From positions 1 to 64,000 of the forward strand of contig JBKBQT010000003.1 in assembly GCA_046292445.1 (NCBI GenBank): a stretch of DNA of 64,000 nucleotides, written 5' to 3'. Shown here piece after piece: positions 32,658 through 41,249 of the stretch; positions within the stretch are counted from its first letter, which is position 1; each line of letters opens with the position of its first letter. A model generated the notes under the pieces. That model ran no database searches. It was not told the origin of the DNA and saw only the letters and a program-made list of their open reading frames with translations. The position numbers and the translations under genes were made by a program. The stretch is from CALIZF01 sp046292445 (lineage in GTDB: Bacteria; Pseudomonadota; Alphaproteobacteria; Rhodobacterales; Rhodobacteraceae).

Positions 32658-33589
32658 CGCATGTCCCGGAAAAAGGGGGTGGCCAGCGCGGCGGGCGCCG
32701 CCATCAGCCGCCGCATCCGCTTGAAGGCGACCACGGGCACGATGATGAGGGCGACGGTGCCGAGGTAGGGCAGCATCGACAGGATCGGCGCCGCGATCGG
32801 CCAGTTCCGCGCCTGGCCGACAAAGCCTAGCGCGGTGATGAACCCGAAGAGGAGCGCCGCGAGCACAGCGTTGATGGGGCGGAACCCGGCAAAGATCACC
32901 AGCGCCACCGCGATCCAGCCGCGCCCCGCCACCACGCCCTCGGACCAGGACGGCACGAAGGCGAGCGTCAGATAGGCCCCTGCCCCGGCCGCGAGCGATG
33001 CGCCGGCCATCACGTAGAGGAACCGCATCCGCATGACCGGCACGCCCGCCGCATCGGCTGCCGCCGGATTCTCCCCGACCGCCCGCATGTTGAGGCCGTG
33101 GCGCGTGTGGAACATCATCCAGTGCAGCGCGAGCGGCAGGACGATGAAGATCACATAGACGAGGATGTTGTGCTGAAAGAAGGCCCGCCCCCAGAAGGGC
33201 AGGTCCGACAGGCCCGGAATGCTGACGGCAGAAAACACGGCCGGCGAAGGCGTGCCGGAATAGGCCCGGCCAACTGTCGCCGCAAGCCCCGTACCGATCA
33301 GCGTCAGCGCCAGCCCGCAAAGCACCTGATTGGCCCGGACGACGACCACCGCCAGCGCGAAGAGCATCCCGAAGGCCAGCCCCACCCCCAGCGCCATCGC
33401 CATGCCGAAGGCCGGCACCGGCCAGGCCACGACGGCCGCGATGCCCGTGACGGCGCCGAGCGCCACCAGCCCCTCGACCCCGAGGTTCACCACGCCCGCC
33501 CGTTCGCAAAGCACCTCGCCCAGGGCGGCGAGCGCGAGAACGCCCCCTGCAAGGAATGCCGTCTGGATCAGGCCCGCGATGATCTCCAT
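32654..33589 (-). CDS. nucleoside/purine ABC permease 2 (NupQ/YufQ type)
   Basis: 311 aa with about eight to ten hydrophobic segments. The opening 'LIQTAFLAGGVLALAALGEVLCERAGVVNLGVEGLVALGAV' is diagnostic for BMP-linked nucleoside permeases. 'AVGENPAAADAAGVPV' is the cytoplasmic loop. Together with the gene at 33594-34634 it makes the channel of a purine nucleoside or base importer. The end overlaps the 8-oxoguanine-deaminase-like gene. Confidence 0.9.
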   Translation of the reverse strand: MEIIAGLIQTAFLAGGVLALAALGEVLCERAGVVNLGVEGLVALGAVTGIAAVVAWPVPAFGMAMALGVGLAFGMLFALAVVVVRANQVLCGLALTLIGTGLAATVGRAYSGTPSPAVFSAVSIPGLSDLPFWGRAFFQHNILVYVIFIVLPLALHWMMFHTRHGLNMRAVGENPAAADAAGVPVMRMRFLYVMAGASLAAGAGAYLTLAFVPSWSEGVVAGRGWIAVALVIFAGFRPINAVLAALLFGFITALGFVGQARNWPIAAPILSMLPYLGTVALIIVPVVAFKRMRRLMAAPAALATPFFRDMR

Positions 33590-33593
33590 GCCC

Positions 33594-34634
33594 TTACCCC
33601 GCCCGGATCAGCCGGTAATGCGCCAGTTCCTCGGCAATCGCAGCGTAAAGGAGGATCAGCCCGGTGATCGCCAGCACCGTGTTCGTCGTCAGGCCCTGCG
33701 TCTGCAGGATGATCCCGCCGTTGAGGATCACCGCCATCAGCGCGGCGGAAAACAGGACCCCCAGCGGCTGCGCCCGGGCCAGCACCGCGACCATGATCCC
33801 AAGATAGCCGTAGTTGTTCGAGATCCCGCCCTGAAGCCGCGTCACCGTCCCGGCAAGCTCCATCGCGCCGCCGAGCCCCGCAATGCCCCCCGACATCAGC
33901 ATCACCGTGACGAGGTGCCGCCGCGTGGGCATGCCCGCGTAATCCGCCGCCCCCGGGTTCGATCCCGCGACCCGCACCTGATAGCCCCAGCGCGTCAGCG
34001 CGAAGGCCCCCGCGAGGGCCACGGCCAGCAGTACCGCGACGGGCAGGCCCCAATGGACGATCCCGATCGCCTCGGGCACCCGCACCGGCATCCGCGCCGT
34101 CGTGGCCAGCGCCCGGCCCGACGGGTCGAGCCAGGGCCCGGTCGCCACCCAATAGACCAGCAGCGCCGCCACGAAGTTCAAAAGCAGCGTGGTGATGAGC
34201 TCGGACACATCCGCATAGGCGCGCGCCAGCGTCGGCACGAGGATCCACAGCGCGCCGCCGGCCATGCCGGCGACGATCATCGCCGGAAGGATCACCGCGG
34301 GGGGCCCGGGCACGAACAGCCCCACCCCTGCCGCGCAGAAGGCGCCAAGGTTGAACTGCCCCTCGGCCCCGATGTTCCAGGCCCCGATGCGCAGGGCCAC
34401 CGCCACGGCAAGGCCGGTATAGATCAGCGGCGTCAGCAGCAGCCCCAGATCCTCCAGCCCGAAGCGCGATCCGAAGGTGTTGGTGATGACCCGCATCCCG
34501 AGCGCGAGCGGATCGCGCCCCGTCGCCGCGATCAGCGCGGCGGCCGTCGCCAGGGCGAGCACCACCGCCGCGATGCGCGCGGCCAGCGCGACGCCGGGCG
34601 GCGGCGAGGGGAACCGTTGCAGCCGGACCGTCAC
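33594..34634 (-). CDS. nucleoside/purine ABC permease 1 (NupP/YufP type)
   Basis: 346 aa. It starts at GTG 34634, overlapping the ATPase stop (GTGA). 'RIGAWNIGAEGQFNLGAFCAAGVG' and 'VAGSNPGAADYAGMPTRRHLV' are the characteristic segments of the BMP-linked permease family, and about ten hydrophobic stretches are visible. Four bases separate it from the second permease. Confidence 0.9.
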   Translation of the reverse strand: MTVRLQRFPSPPPGVALAARIAAVVLALATAAALIAATGRDPLALGMRVITNTFGSRFGLEDLGLLLTPLIYTGLAVAVALRIGAWNIGAEGQFNLGAFCAAGVGLFVPGPPAVILPAMIVAGMAGGALWILVPTLARAYADVSELITTLLLNFVAALLVYWVATGPWLDPSGRALATTARMPVRVPEAIGIVHWGLPVAVLLAVALAGAFALTRWGYQVRVAGSNPGAADYAGMPTRRHLVTVMLMSGGIAGLGGAMELAGTVTRLQGGISNNYGYLGIMVAVLARAQPLGVLFSAALMAVILNGGIILQTQGLTTNTVLAITGLILLYAAIAEELAHYRLIRAG

Positions 34635-36196
34635 GCCGCAGCCCCCTGCCGCTTGCCGCCCATCATCAGCCCGATCTCGTCCATGCTGTCATGCCCGGCC
34701 GGAACCGTCCCCATCACCGCGCCCTCGAACATCACCGCGATCCGGTCCGCAAGGTTCACAAGCTCTTCCAGTTCCTCGGAAATCAGGACCACGGCAACGC
34801 CGGCATCGCGCAGCTCGACAAAATAGCGCATCATCGTGTTGATCGCGCCCACGTCGAGGCCCCGCGACGGATAGGCGGCGACCAGAGCGCGAGTGGCTAT
34901 CCGCATCTCGCGCCGGGCGACCAGCCGCTGCTGGTTGCCGCCCGACAGGTTGCGCACCGGCATGCCGAAATCGGGCACCGTCACCTCCGCCGCCGCCGCG
35001 ATGTCGCGCGCCAGCCGGCGCGCCGCCCCCCGCGCCATCAGCGGCCCGCGCGACACCGGCGGGCGCGCATATTCCCTTAGCACCGCGTTGTCGGCAACCG
35101 ACAGCGCGGGCGCAAGGCCCGAGCCGAGCCGATCCTCGGGGATATGCCCCATGCCCGCCGCCGCAAAGGCCGCAGGCCCCGCCCCGGTCAGATCGACCCC
35201 GCCGATCCGCACGCGCCCCGACCGGGGCCGCTCGAGACCGGTGAGCACGCGCGAAAGCTCGCGCTGCCCGTTGCCCGCAACCCCCGCGATCCCGAGGATC
35301 TCGCCCCCCCGCACCGCCAGCGTCACATCGCGCAGCCGCTGCCCGAGGCTCACGCCCTCGAGCGCGATGACCGGCACGGCCGCGGGCGGCACCGCCCCCG
35401 CGGGACGCCCGCGCAGGTCCGTCAGCACGATCTCGCGCCCCACCATCATCTGCGCAAGGCCCGCCGAGGTGCAGCCCTCGGTCCAGCGCGTCGCAACATG
35501 CCGCCCGCCGCGCAGCACCGTGACGCGGCGCGAGATCTCCAGCACCTCGTCGAGCTTGTGGCTGATGAAGATCACCGCATTGCCGCCCGCCACGAACCGG
35601 CGCAGCGCTGCGAACAGCTCGCGCGCCTCGGCCGGCGTCAGCACCGCCGTCGGCTCGTCGAGGATCAGAAGGCGCGCCTTGCGGCTGAGCACACGCAGGA
35701 TCTCGACACGCTGCCGCTCGCCGGTGGACAGATCGGCCACCACCGCGCCCGGACGCACCGCAAGGTTCAGCCGCCCGGCCAGCGCGGCGGTCCGCGCCTC
35801 GAGGTCGCGGCGCGCGATCCGGGCGGGGGTCTCTGCCCAGCCAAGATGGACGTTCTCGGCCACCGTGAACGCCTCGACCAGCTTGAAATGCTGGTGGACC
35901 ATGCCGATGCCGGCAGCGATCGCAGCCTCGGGCGTGGGGAACACGCGCGCCGCGCCATCCACCACGATCTCGCCCTCGTCGGGCTGATAGATACCGGTCA
36001 GCACGTTCATCAGCGTGGATTTGCCCGCCCCGTTTTCGCCCAGAAGGGCGTGGATCTCGCCCGGATAGACGGTGAGATCCACGCCCCTGTTGGCGATCAC
36101 GCCGGGAAAGCGCTTGCCGATCCCCCGCATCGCCACGATGGGGGCGGTGCCGGGGGGAAGCCCCAGGCGCCGCAGCACGTCGGCTTCGCTGTCCAC
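34631..36196 (-). CDS. nucleoside/purine ABC ATPase, two-domain (NupO/YufO type)
   Basis: 521 aa with two ABC cassettes in one chain. Cassette 1 has Walker A 'GENGAGKSTLMNVL', 'HQHFKLVEAFTVAENV', signature 'LSTGERQRVEILRVL' and Walker B 'LLILDEPTAVL'. In cassette 2 Walker A is degenerate ('GVAGNGQREL'), and the signature 'LSGGNQQRLVARRE' is intact. Its Walker B region lacks the usual Asp-Glu-Pro ('LVAAYPSRGLD'). This asymmetry is normal for the family. It couples the BMP-type binding protein upstream to the two permeases downstream. Confidence 0.92.
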   Translation of the reverse strand: MDSEADVLRRLGLPPGTAPIVAMRGIGKRFPGVIANRGVDLTVYPGEIHALLGENGAGKSTLMNVLTGIYQPDEGEIVVDGAARVFPTPEAAIAAGIGMVHQHFKLVEAFTVAENVHLGWAETPARIARRDLEARTAALAGRLNLAVRPGAVVADLSTGERQRVEILRVLSRKARLLILDEPTAVLTPAEARELFAALRRFVAGGNAVIFISHKLDEVLEISRRVTVLRGGRHVATRWTEGCTSAGLAQMMVGREIVLTDLRGRPAGAVPPAAVPVIALEGVSLGQRLRDVTLAVRGGEILGIAGVAGNGQRELSRVLTGLERPRSGRVRIGGVDLTGAGPAAFAAAGMGHIPEDRLGSGLAPALSVADNAVLREYARPPVSRGPLMARGAARRLARDIAAAAEVTVPDFGMPVRNLSGGNQQRLVARREMRIATRALVAAYPSRGLDVGAINTMMRYFVELRDAGVAVVLISEELEELVNLADRIAVMFEGAVMGTVPAGHDSMDEIGLMMGGKRQGAAA

Positions 36197-36200
36197 CGCG

Positions 36201-37322
36201 TCAGGCGTCGAGGCCGGAGACGCCTTCGATGGACCAGTTCCATTCGTAGAGCTCCATCTCGGTCATCGTATGCCCGGCGGGGACACGGATGTTGCCCTTG
36301 ACGTCCTTGATCTCGCCCTTGAACGGACTGTCGCCGCCGAGGATCGCCGCGCGCACGGCATCGGCCTGTGCCGCGACCTCGGTCGGCACGCTCGCGCCCC
36401 AGACGTCGCGGTCAACGCCGGCCCCGAAGGGCAGGATGTCGGTCGTGGGCGTCCATTCGCCTGCAAGGCGCCGGCGCACCTGCTCGACATAGAAGTCCTT
36501 GAAATCGATGATGATCGACGAGACATAGGCGTTGGGGCCATAGCGGCGGATGTCGGTGTTCCACATGATCGCCTTGGCGCCGCGCGCCTCGGCGACCTGC
36601 AGATAGGCCGCCTCGTCCATGATCCCGAACAGCACGTCGCAGCCGTTGTCGAGCAGCGCGGTGCCTGCCTGCGTCGCGCCCTGCGGGTCGAACCACGAGT
36701 TGATGACGATCGCCTGCACCGTGGCGTTGGGGTTCACCGACCGCGCGCCCATCAGGAAGGCGTTGGTGCCCGAATAGACCGACGGCACCGGGAAGGAGGC
36801 GACATAACCAAGCTTGCCCGACTTGGACATCAGCCCCGCCGCGACACCCACCACATAGGACGGATACCAATGCGCAAGGTAGTACCAGCCGAGGTTGTCC
36901 ATCGGCGCGCGCCCGTCGCATTCGTAGAACGCGACATCCGGCGCCCGGCGCGCCACGTCATAGAGGAAGTCGCCGTAGTTCGAGGTGGCGAACACCATGT
37001 TCGCACCTTCGGCAACGAATTGGCGGTAGATGCGCGTGGCGTCGGCGGAATAGGGCACGCTCTCGACCATCAGCGTCTTGAGATTGGGGAATGCCGCCTC
37101 GACCGCCTTCATCCCCTGGTCATGCGCCCAGGTCCACCCCTCGTCCGAGGTCGGGCCGACATGGCCCCATGCGATGACCGCGTTTTCCTCGGCCACGGCG
37201 GGCAACGGCGCCTGCGCGAAGGCGGGCCGGATCAGACCAGTCTGCGGCAGGATCAGCGACGCGCCGGCGGCGGCGCTCATGTTCAGGAAACCGCGGCGTG
37301 AGAGGGCTCGGGTGGTCAGCAT
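36201..37322 (-). CDS. BMP-family nucleoside/purine binding protein, Tat signal
   Basis: 373 aa, first gene of the leftward operon. The N-terminus has a twin-arginine motif ('LSRRGFLNMSAAAGASL'), so export may be through Tat, followed by cleavage near 'RPAFA-QA'. The mature part is a BMP/PnrA-like binding protein: 'WGHVGPTSDEGWTWAHDQGMKAVE', 'VFATSNYGDFLYDVARRAPDV' and 'DVLFGIMDEAAYLQVAEARG'. Relatives bind purine nucleosides or bases. AAGGA lies about 10 bases before the ATG. The gene is divergent from the Rieske/GST operon and shares its control region, where the 37486-37500 palindrome lies. Confidence 0.9.
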   Translation of the reverse strand: MLTTRALSRRGFLNMSAAAGASLILPQTGLIRPAFAQAPLPAVAEENAVIAWGHVGPTSDEGWTWAHDQGMKAVEAAFPNLKTLMVESVPYSADATRIYRQFVAEGANMVFATSNYGDFLYDVARRAPDVAFYECDGRAPMDNLGWYYLAHWYPSYVVGVAAGLMSKSGKLGYVASFPVPSVYSGTNAFLMGARSVNPNATVQAIVINSWFDPQGATQAGTALLDNGCDVLFGIMDEAAYLQVAEARGAKAIMWNTDIRRYGPNAYVSSIIIDFKDFYVEQVRRRLAGEWTPTTDILPFGAGVDRDVWGASVPTEVAAQADAVRAAILGGDSPFKGEIKDVKGNIRVPAGHTMTEMELYEWNWSIEGVSGLDA

Positions 37323-37485
37323 GGGGGATGGTCCTTTCCGGTGCGCAGGGCACGGTTGCGGGCGGGCGGGGCGGCGGCGCAGGCCCGGCACGCAGCCCCA
37401 GCCGAATCGCCCCCTTACAGCGACTGCACTCCAAGCTTTCCTGATGGGTCCTGTTCTGCATAGCACGAAATACCGGACCGACGCG

Positions 37486-37500
37486 TTGCGCCCAACGCAA
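37486..37500. promoter_or_regulatory. TTGCG-N5-CGCAA palindrome, candidate LysR operator 1
   Basis: TTGCGCCCAACGCAA lies in the 208-bp divergent region between the BMP-type gene and the small acylphosphatase-like gene. The symmetric TTGCG/CGCAA arms contain a T-N11-A core, the usual LysR-type box. The same arms and spacing recur at 40046-40060, in front of the next operon. The LysR gene at 39115-40035 lies between the two. Confidence 0.6.
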
Positions 37501-37530
37501 CACTTGACGGCTTGTCCGGCGCGGGTGTTG

Positions 37531-37851
37531 ATGGGCACCGCGCGTCGGGCAAGGCGGCCGGACAGGGGTGCGGACGTGGCGGCGGTGCTGATGCGGTTCG
37601 ACGGCGACCTGCCCGAAGCGAGCTTTGCCGAATTCGCCGCCCATCGTGCTGCGCGGCTTTCGCTGGCATATCGCTTCGTCGCACAGGACGCAGAACACGC
37701 GGTCATCCGCGTTTGCGGGCCCGCGGCGCTCGTCGATGCGTTCGAGATGGCGCTGAGCCTCGGGCCCCGCGACTGCCTCGTCCGCGACGTCCGCCGGCTC
37801 TCCGAAACGCCCGCAAAAACGCCCGCAAAAACGCCCGCAGAGGAAGCCTGA
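37531..37851 (+). CDS. small acylphosphatase-like protein
   Basis: 106 aa from ATG 37531; ATG 37591 would give 86 aa and fits the domain edge equally well. Residues about 20-90 look like an acylphosphatase-type alpha/beta sandwich: 'VLMRFDGDLPEASFAEFAAHRA', a central 'HAVIRVCGPAALVDAFEMAL' and an ending 'LGPRDCLVRDVRRL'. The usual catalytic Arg/Asn pair is not obvious, so it may be a non-enzymatic relative. The tail has three tandem Thr-Pro-Ala-Lys units, encoded by a perfect 12-bp DNA repeat. It stops 2 bases before the Rieske gene and should be co-transcribed. Low certainty on function. Confidence 0.55.
   Translation: MGTARRARRPDRGADVAAVLMRFDGDLPEASFAEFAAHRAARLSLAYRFVAQDAEHAVIRVCGPAALVDAFEMALSLGPRDCLVRDVRRLSETPAKTPAKTPAEEA
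37805..37840. repeat. 12-bp tandem repeat, three units, inside the acylphosphatase-like gene
   Basis: AAACGCCCGCAA occurs three times in a row (last base differs in the third unit) and encodes Thr-Pro-Ala-Lys repeats at the protein's C-terminus. As a multiple of three it can change copy number without breaking the frame, so length variation between strains is likely. Confidence 0.8.
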
Positions 37852-37853
37852 CC

Positions 37854-38507
37854 ATGCCGTGTGCCTGGACCCCGCTCGCCCTTGCCCGCGACATCGTGCC
37901 GGGCACCTCGGCCGGCGCCGTGCTGGAGGGAGAGGAAATCGTGCTCTGGCGCGACAGCGCCGGCACCCTTCATGCGTGGGAGGATCGCTGCCCCCACCGG
38001 GGGATGAAGCTGTCCTTCGGCTTTGTGAAGGGTGACCGGATCGCCTGCCTCTATCACGGCTGGGAATACGACGGCGCAGCGCAGTGCCGCTACATCCCCG
38101 CCCACCCCGAGCTCGACGTGCCGGCGACCATCCGCGTTGCCACATGGACGGTGGCCGAGGCGGCGGGGATGATCTGGGTGGCCCGGACGCCTGCCGAACC
38201 GCCGCCGGACATCCCCGCGACCGGCTTGCGCAGCCTGTTCCTCGATGCGCCTGCCGAAGTGGCGGCGGCGCATCTGGCGGCTGGCCTGCCGGGCCTCGGT
38301 GATGCGACGGCGTCGAACGCGGGGGCGGTCCGCAGGATCGAACAGGGCGGCGCGGTCCTGCTCGCCGGTCTGCACCCCGTAGGGCCTTCGAGCTCGGCGG
38401 TGCATATCGCGGTCCAAGGGGCACCCGATGCGGCGACGCTCGACCGCCTCGCGCGCGCCGCCGAGGCATTCCGGCGCGCCGTCGAGGGCGAAGGGGCCGC
38501 GGCATGA
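37854..38507 (+). CDS. stand-alone Rieske [2Fe-2S] protein
   Basis: 217 aa. Residues 1-125 form a complete Rieske domain of the oxygenase type: Cys46 and His48 in 'DRCPHRGMKLSFGFV', Cys65 and His68 in 'IACLYHGWEYD', then 'GQC-like' AQCRYIPAHPEL and 'VAEAAGMIWV'. There is no mononuclear-iron site. The last 95 residues are an unrecognised Ala-rich domain ('VLLAGLHPVGPSSSAVHIAVQG'). No Rieske-containing catalytic protein is seen in the window. Two catalytic proteins here lack exactly this domain, so I infer that it passes electrons to them, as the extra Rieske domain of NdmD does for NdmC. It overlaps the GST-like gene by ATGA. Confidence 0.85.
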   Translation: MPCAWTPLALARDIVPGTSAGAVLEGEEIVLWRDSAGTLHAWEDRCPHRGMKLSFGFVKGDRIACLYHGWEYDGAAQCRYIPAHPELDVPATIRVATWTVAEAAGMIWVARTPAEPPPDIPATGLRSLFLDAPAEVAAAHLAAGLPGLGDATASNAGAVRRIEQGGAVLLAGLHPVGPSSSAVHIAVQGAPDAATLDRLARAAEAFRRAVEGEGAAA

Positions 38508-39115
38508 TCCTGTGGAATTACGATCTCGACGACATGTGCTATCGCGTCCGCCTGATGGCCGCGCTGGCCGGCACGCCGCTGACGATCCGGTCGGTGGACA
38601 TGTTTCCCGGGCGCGAACACCGCGGCCCGGCGATGCTGGCGCTCAACCCGCGCGGCACGCTTCCGGTGCTGCAGGACGGCGCGGTGACGCTGACCCAGCC
38701 CGGGGCGATCCTGCGCCATGTCGCCGCGTCGAGCGACCGCGGCCGGGCGTTCCTTCCCGATACGCCGGCCGCCGACGAATGGCTCTGGTTCGCGCTGACC
38801 GATGCGGCCGTGGCCACGCCGGCGCGACTGGCTTCGGTGCTGGCGGCGCCGGGCGATGCCGACGCGCTTGCCCGGGCGGCCCGCGATGCGCTGCGCCTTG
38901 CGGACGATCACCTGACGCGGCAGGGGTTCGCCGGGGCGGGTTTCCTCGCCGGCGCGCGCGCCACGCTTGCCGATGTCGCCCTGTTCCCGGCCTTCGCGCT
39001 CAGCCGCGACTACGGGGTGGATCACGACGGCTTCCCGGCCCTGCGGGCCTGGGCGCGCCGGCTGCGCGCGCTGCAAGGTTTCATCGCGATGCCCGGCATC
39101 CCAGACTATCACTGA
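38504..39115 (+). CDS. glutathione S-transferase-like protein (NdmE-like position)
   Basis: 203 aa. N-terminal thioredoxin-fold 'WNYDLDDMCYRVRLMAALAG' and 'NPRGTLPVLQDGAVTLTQPGAILRHV' with the cis-Pro, then an all-helical C-terminal domain with 'GFLAGARATLADVALFPAFAL'. This is a full-length GST fold. ATG 38504 overlaps the Rieske stop. In the CBB5 system the GST-like NdmE is a structural partner holding NdmC and NdmD together. Its position directly after the Rieske gene suggests a similar scaffold, though an ordinary GST activity is possible. Its stop overlaps the LysR ATG (TGATG). Confidence 0.85.
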   Translation: MILWNYDLDDMCYRVRLMAALAGTPLTIRSVDMFPGREHRGPAMLALNPRGTLPVLQDGAVTLTQPGAILRHVAASSDRGRAFLPDTPAADEWLWFALTDAAVATPARLASVLAAPGDADALARAARDALRLADDHLTRQGFAGAGFLAGARATLADVALFPAFALSRDYGVDHDGFPALRAWARRLRALQGFIAMPGIPDYH

Positions 39116-40035
39116 TGGATCTGCACCGGCTCGGCCTCGTCTCGACCCGCGCCCAGCATTTCCAGCTCGTCGCGCGGCTCGGCTCGATCCGGGCGGCGGC
39201 GCGGGCGGTCAACCTCGCCCCGTCCTCGGTCAGCCGGTCGCTGCGCAGCCTCGAGGAGGATCTGCGCGCGCCGCTGTTCGAGCGCATGCAACAGCGGCTT
39301 CGCCTGACCTCCGCCGGCGAGCTGCTGCTCTACCACATCCAGCAATCGAGCGCCGAGCTTGGCCGCGCCGTGACCGAGATCGGCGACCTGCAGGGCCTGC
39401 GGCGCGGCACCGTCACGCTCGCCGTGATCGAGAGCGCGGCGCTCGGCCTGCTGCCCGAGGTGCTTGCCGGGTTCTGGATCCGCAACCCCGAGATCACCGT
39501 GGCCGTCACGGTCGGCGGCAGCGCCGACATGGCCGCGATGGTTGCGGGAGGCGAGGCCGACATCGCCCTTGCCTTCGACGTGCGGGTGCCGCGCAACGCC
39601 CGGCGGCTTGCGGCGGCAAGCCTGCCGATGGGTGTCGTCGTGCCGCCGGGCAGCCGCCTTGCCAAGCTTGAAACCGTTCGAATCTATGACCTTGCGGGGG
39701 AGCGCGTGATCCTCTCGGACGCGTCGCTCACGCTCGGCACCTCGGTGGAAGAGGCGTTCGGACGCGCCGGGGTGGATTTCGCGCGCCGGGCGCGGACCAA
39801 TTCCATCGGCCTGATGATCGACCTTGCACGGCGCGGCCTCGGCACGATCCTGCAGACCCGGCTCGGCCTCGAGCGCGAGATCGCGCGGGGCGATCTCGCC
39901 TTCTTGCAGGTCACCGATGCGCGGCTCGCCCCCCGCCGCCTCGTGCTGATCGGGCGCGCCAAGGGCGAGATGTCCGAGGCGGCCGGATCGCTGGCCGACA
40001 GTCTTGCCCGGGCGGTGGACCGGCTGGCGCCCTGA
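39115..40035 (+). CDS. LysR-family transcriptional regulator
   Basis: 306 aa. N-terminal winged helix 'HFQLVARLGSIRAAARAVNLAPSSVSRSLRSLEEDLRAPLFER' (about 15-57) and effector domain with 'RRGTVTLAVIESAALGLLPEVLAGF' and 'LARRGLGTILQTRLGLERE'. Start overlaps the GST stop. It is encoded in the middle of the catabolic region. Both flanking control regions carry TTGCG-N5-CGCAA, so I propose that it activates the leftward transporter/deaminase operon, its own operon and the operon starting at 40141. The inducer is probably a purine-like pathway compound. Confidence 0.9.
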   Translation: MDLHRLGLVSTRAQHFQLVARLGSIRAAARAVNLAPSSVSRSLRSLEEDLRAPLFERMQQRLRLTSAGELLLYHIQQSSAELGRAVTEIGDLQGLRRGTVTLAVIESAALGLLPEVLAGFWIRNPEITVAVTVGGSADMAAMVAGGEADIALAFDVRVPRNARRLAAASLPMGVVVPPGSRLAKLETVRIYDLAGERVILSDASLTLGTSVEEAFGRAGVDFARRARTNSIGLMIDLARRGLGTILQTRLGLEREIARGDLAFLQVTDARLAPRRLVLIGRAKGEMSEAAGSLADSLARAVDRLAP

Positions 40036-40045
40036 CGGCGGACCG

Positions 40046-40060
40046 TTGCGCAAGGCGCAA
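40046..40060. promoter_or_regulatory. TTGCG-N5-CGCAA palindrome, candidate LysR operator 2
   Basis: TTGCGCAAGGCGCAA, 81 bp before the ATG at 40141, has the same arms and spacing as 37486-37500. The position suits an activator site upstream of a promoter. It starts 11 bases after the LysR stop, so it cannot control the LysR gene itself except through read-through. Confidence 0.6.
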
Positions 40061-40140
40061 CAGCACCATCGCAATTGAGGGACTTTGCGCGCTGCCGCGG
40101 CTTTGCAACTCTGAAGCGGTATCGGGGTGGAGGGGCAGCG

Positions 40141-40641
40141 ATGCAGCAGGACGCGGTGGCAGCAGTGTTGCGCGGGCTGAGGCGGGCGGGCGTCAGCGTG
40201 GCCTGCTACCTGCCCGATTCGCTCTTCAAGGAACTCTACCCCGCGCTCGACGCCGAGACCGGCATCCGCACCATCCGGGTGACGAACGAGGGCGAGGGCG
40301 CGGGGATCTGCGGCGGGGTGTTCCTGTCGGGCAAGCGGGCGGTGCTGGTGATGGAAAACTCCGGCCTGCGCGCCGCGGTCGAGCCGCTGGCGCGGATGGG
40401 CCTCGGCGCCGGCATCCCGGTGGTGATGCTGATGAGCTATCGCGGCGATCTGGGCGAGAACAACTGGTGGGCGATCCCGCACGGGATCACGATGGAACCC
40501 GTGCTCAACGCCCTGCGCGTGCCCTACCGCGTGGTGCGCGAGACGGCGGGCATCGAGCAGGCGATCGTCGATGCCTATGCCTGGTCCTATGCCGGCTACT
40601 ACCACAGCGCCGTCGCCATCGGGGGGGAATGCGTGCGATGA
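40141..40641 (+). CDS. TPP-dependent decarboxylase, alpha (PYR-domain) subunit, ComD-like
   Basis: 166 aa. It is the pyrimidine-binding half of a thiamine-diphosphate enzyme: 'CYLPDSLFKELYPALDAE', the catalytic Glu in 'VTNEGEGAGICGGVFLSGKRAVLVMENSGL', and 'NNWWAIPHGITMEPVLNAL'. The closest pattern known to me is the alpha subunit of sulfopyruvate decarboxylase (ComD) and phosphonopyruvate decarboxylase. The alpha and beta halves are separate genes here, coupled by ATGA. No sulfolactate or phosphonate biosynthesis genes lie nearby, so the substrate is probably another 2-oxo acid. Confidence 0.8.
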   Translation: MQQDAVAAVLRGLRRAGVSVACYLPDSLFKELYPALDAETGIRTIRVTNEGEGAGICGGVFLSGKRAVLVMENSGLRAAVEPLARMGLGAGIPVVMLMSYRGDLGENNWWAIPHGITMEPVLNALRVPYRVVRETAGIEQAIVDAYAWSYAGYYHSAVAIGGECVR

Positions 40642-41249
40642 TGACCCGCTTTGCCTGCATGGAGCGGCTGGCCGCGCGGCTGACCGACGAGCTCGTGATC
40701 CTGTCGCTCGGCGGGTCGGTCGATGAATGGTATACCGCCGCCCCGCACATGCGCGCGGCATCGCTGTTCCAGCAGCAGCTCGGCTGCGTGACGCCCGAGG
40801 CCTTCGGGCTGGCGGTCGGCCTGCCGCACCGGCGGGTCGTGTCGCTCGACACCGACGGGGGGCTTCTGTTCAACCTCGGGATCCTCGCGACCTTGGGCAA
40901 CGAACAGCCGGCGAACCTCTTCGTCGTGGTCTGGGACAACGAATGCTATGCCTCGATCGGCGGCCCGCCGACGCATACCGCCTTCGGTCGGGTCGATCTG
41001 GCCGCCATCGCGCGCGCGGCGGGGGTGGCGCAGGCGCATACTGCCACCACGGTCGAGGATTTCGACGCCCGTTGCGCCGCCGGGCTTGCCGCGCGGGAAC
41101 CCTACATCGTCGTCGCCAAGGTCGCCCCCGGCACCCATTCCGGCATAAGACGCAAGCATTCTGACGGGCGCGAGGACAAGTACATCTTCGTGCGCCACAT
41201 CGAGGTGAGCGAGGGCATCACCATCATGGGACCGTCGGAGCACAACTGA
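40638..41249 (+). CDS. TPP-dependent decarboxylase, beta (PP-domain) subunit, ComE-like
   Basis: 203 aa, ATG 40638 overlapping the alpha stop. It carries the diphosphate/Mg site: 'SLDTDGGLLFNLGILATLGNEQPANLFVVVWDNECY', equivalent to the GDG-x(25)-N motif (here TDGG, a slight variant). The C-terminal part from about residue 175 ('RRKHSDGREDKYIFVRHIE') is an extension beyond the usual domain. It assembles with the alpha subunit into a functional decarboxylase. The stop overlaps the next ATG (TGATG). Confidence 0.8.
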   Translation: MMTRFACMERLAARLTDELVILSLGGSVDEWYTAAPHMRAASLFQQQLGCVTPEAFGLAVGLPHRRVVSLDTDGGLLFNLGILATLGNEQPANLFVVVWDNECYASIGGPPTHTAFGRVDLAAIARAAGVAQAHTATTVEDFDARCAAGLAAREPYIVVAKVAPGTHSGIRRKHSDGREDKYIFVRHIEVSEGITIMGPSEHN

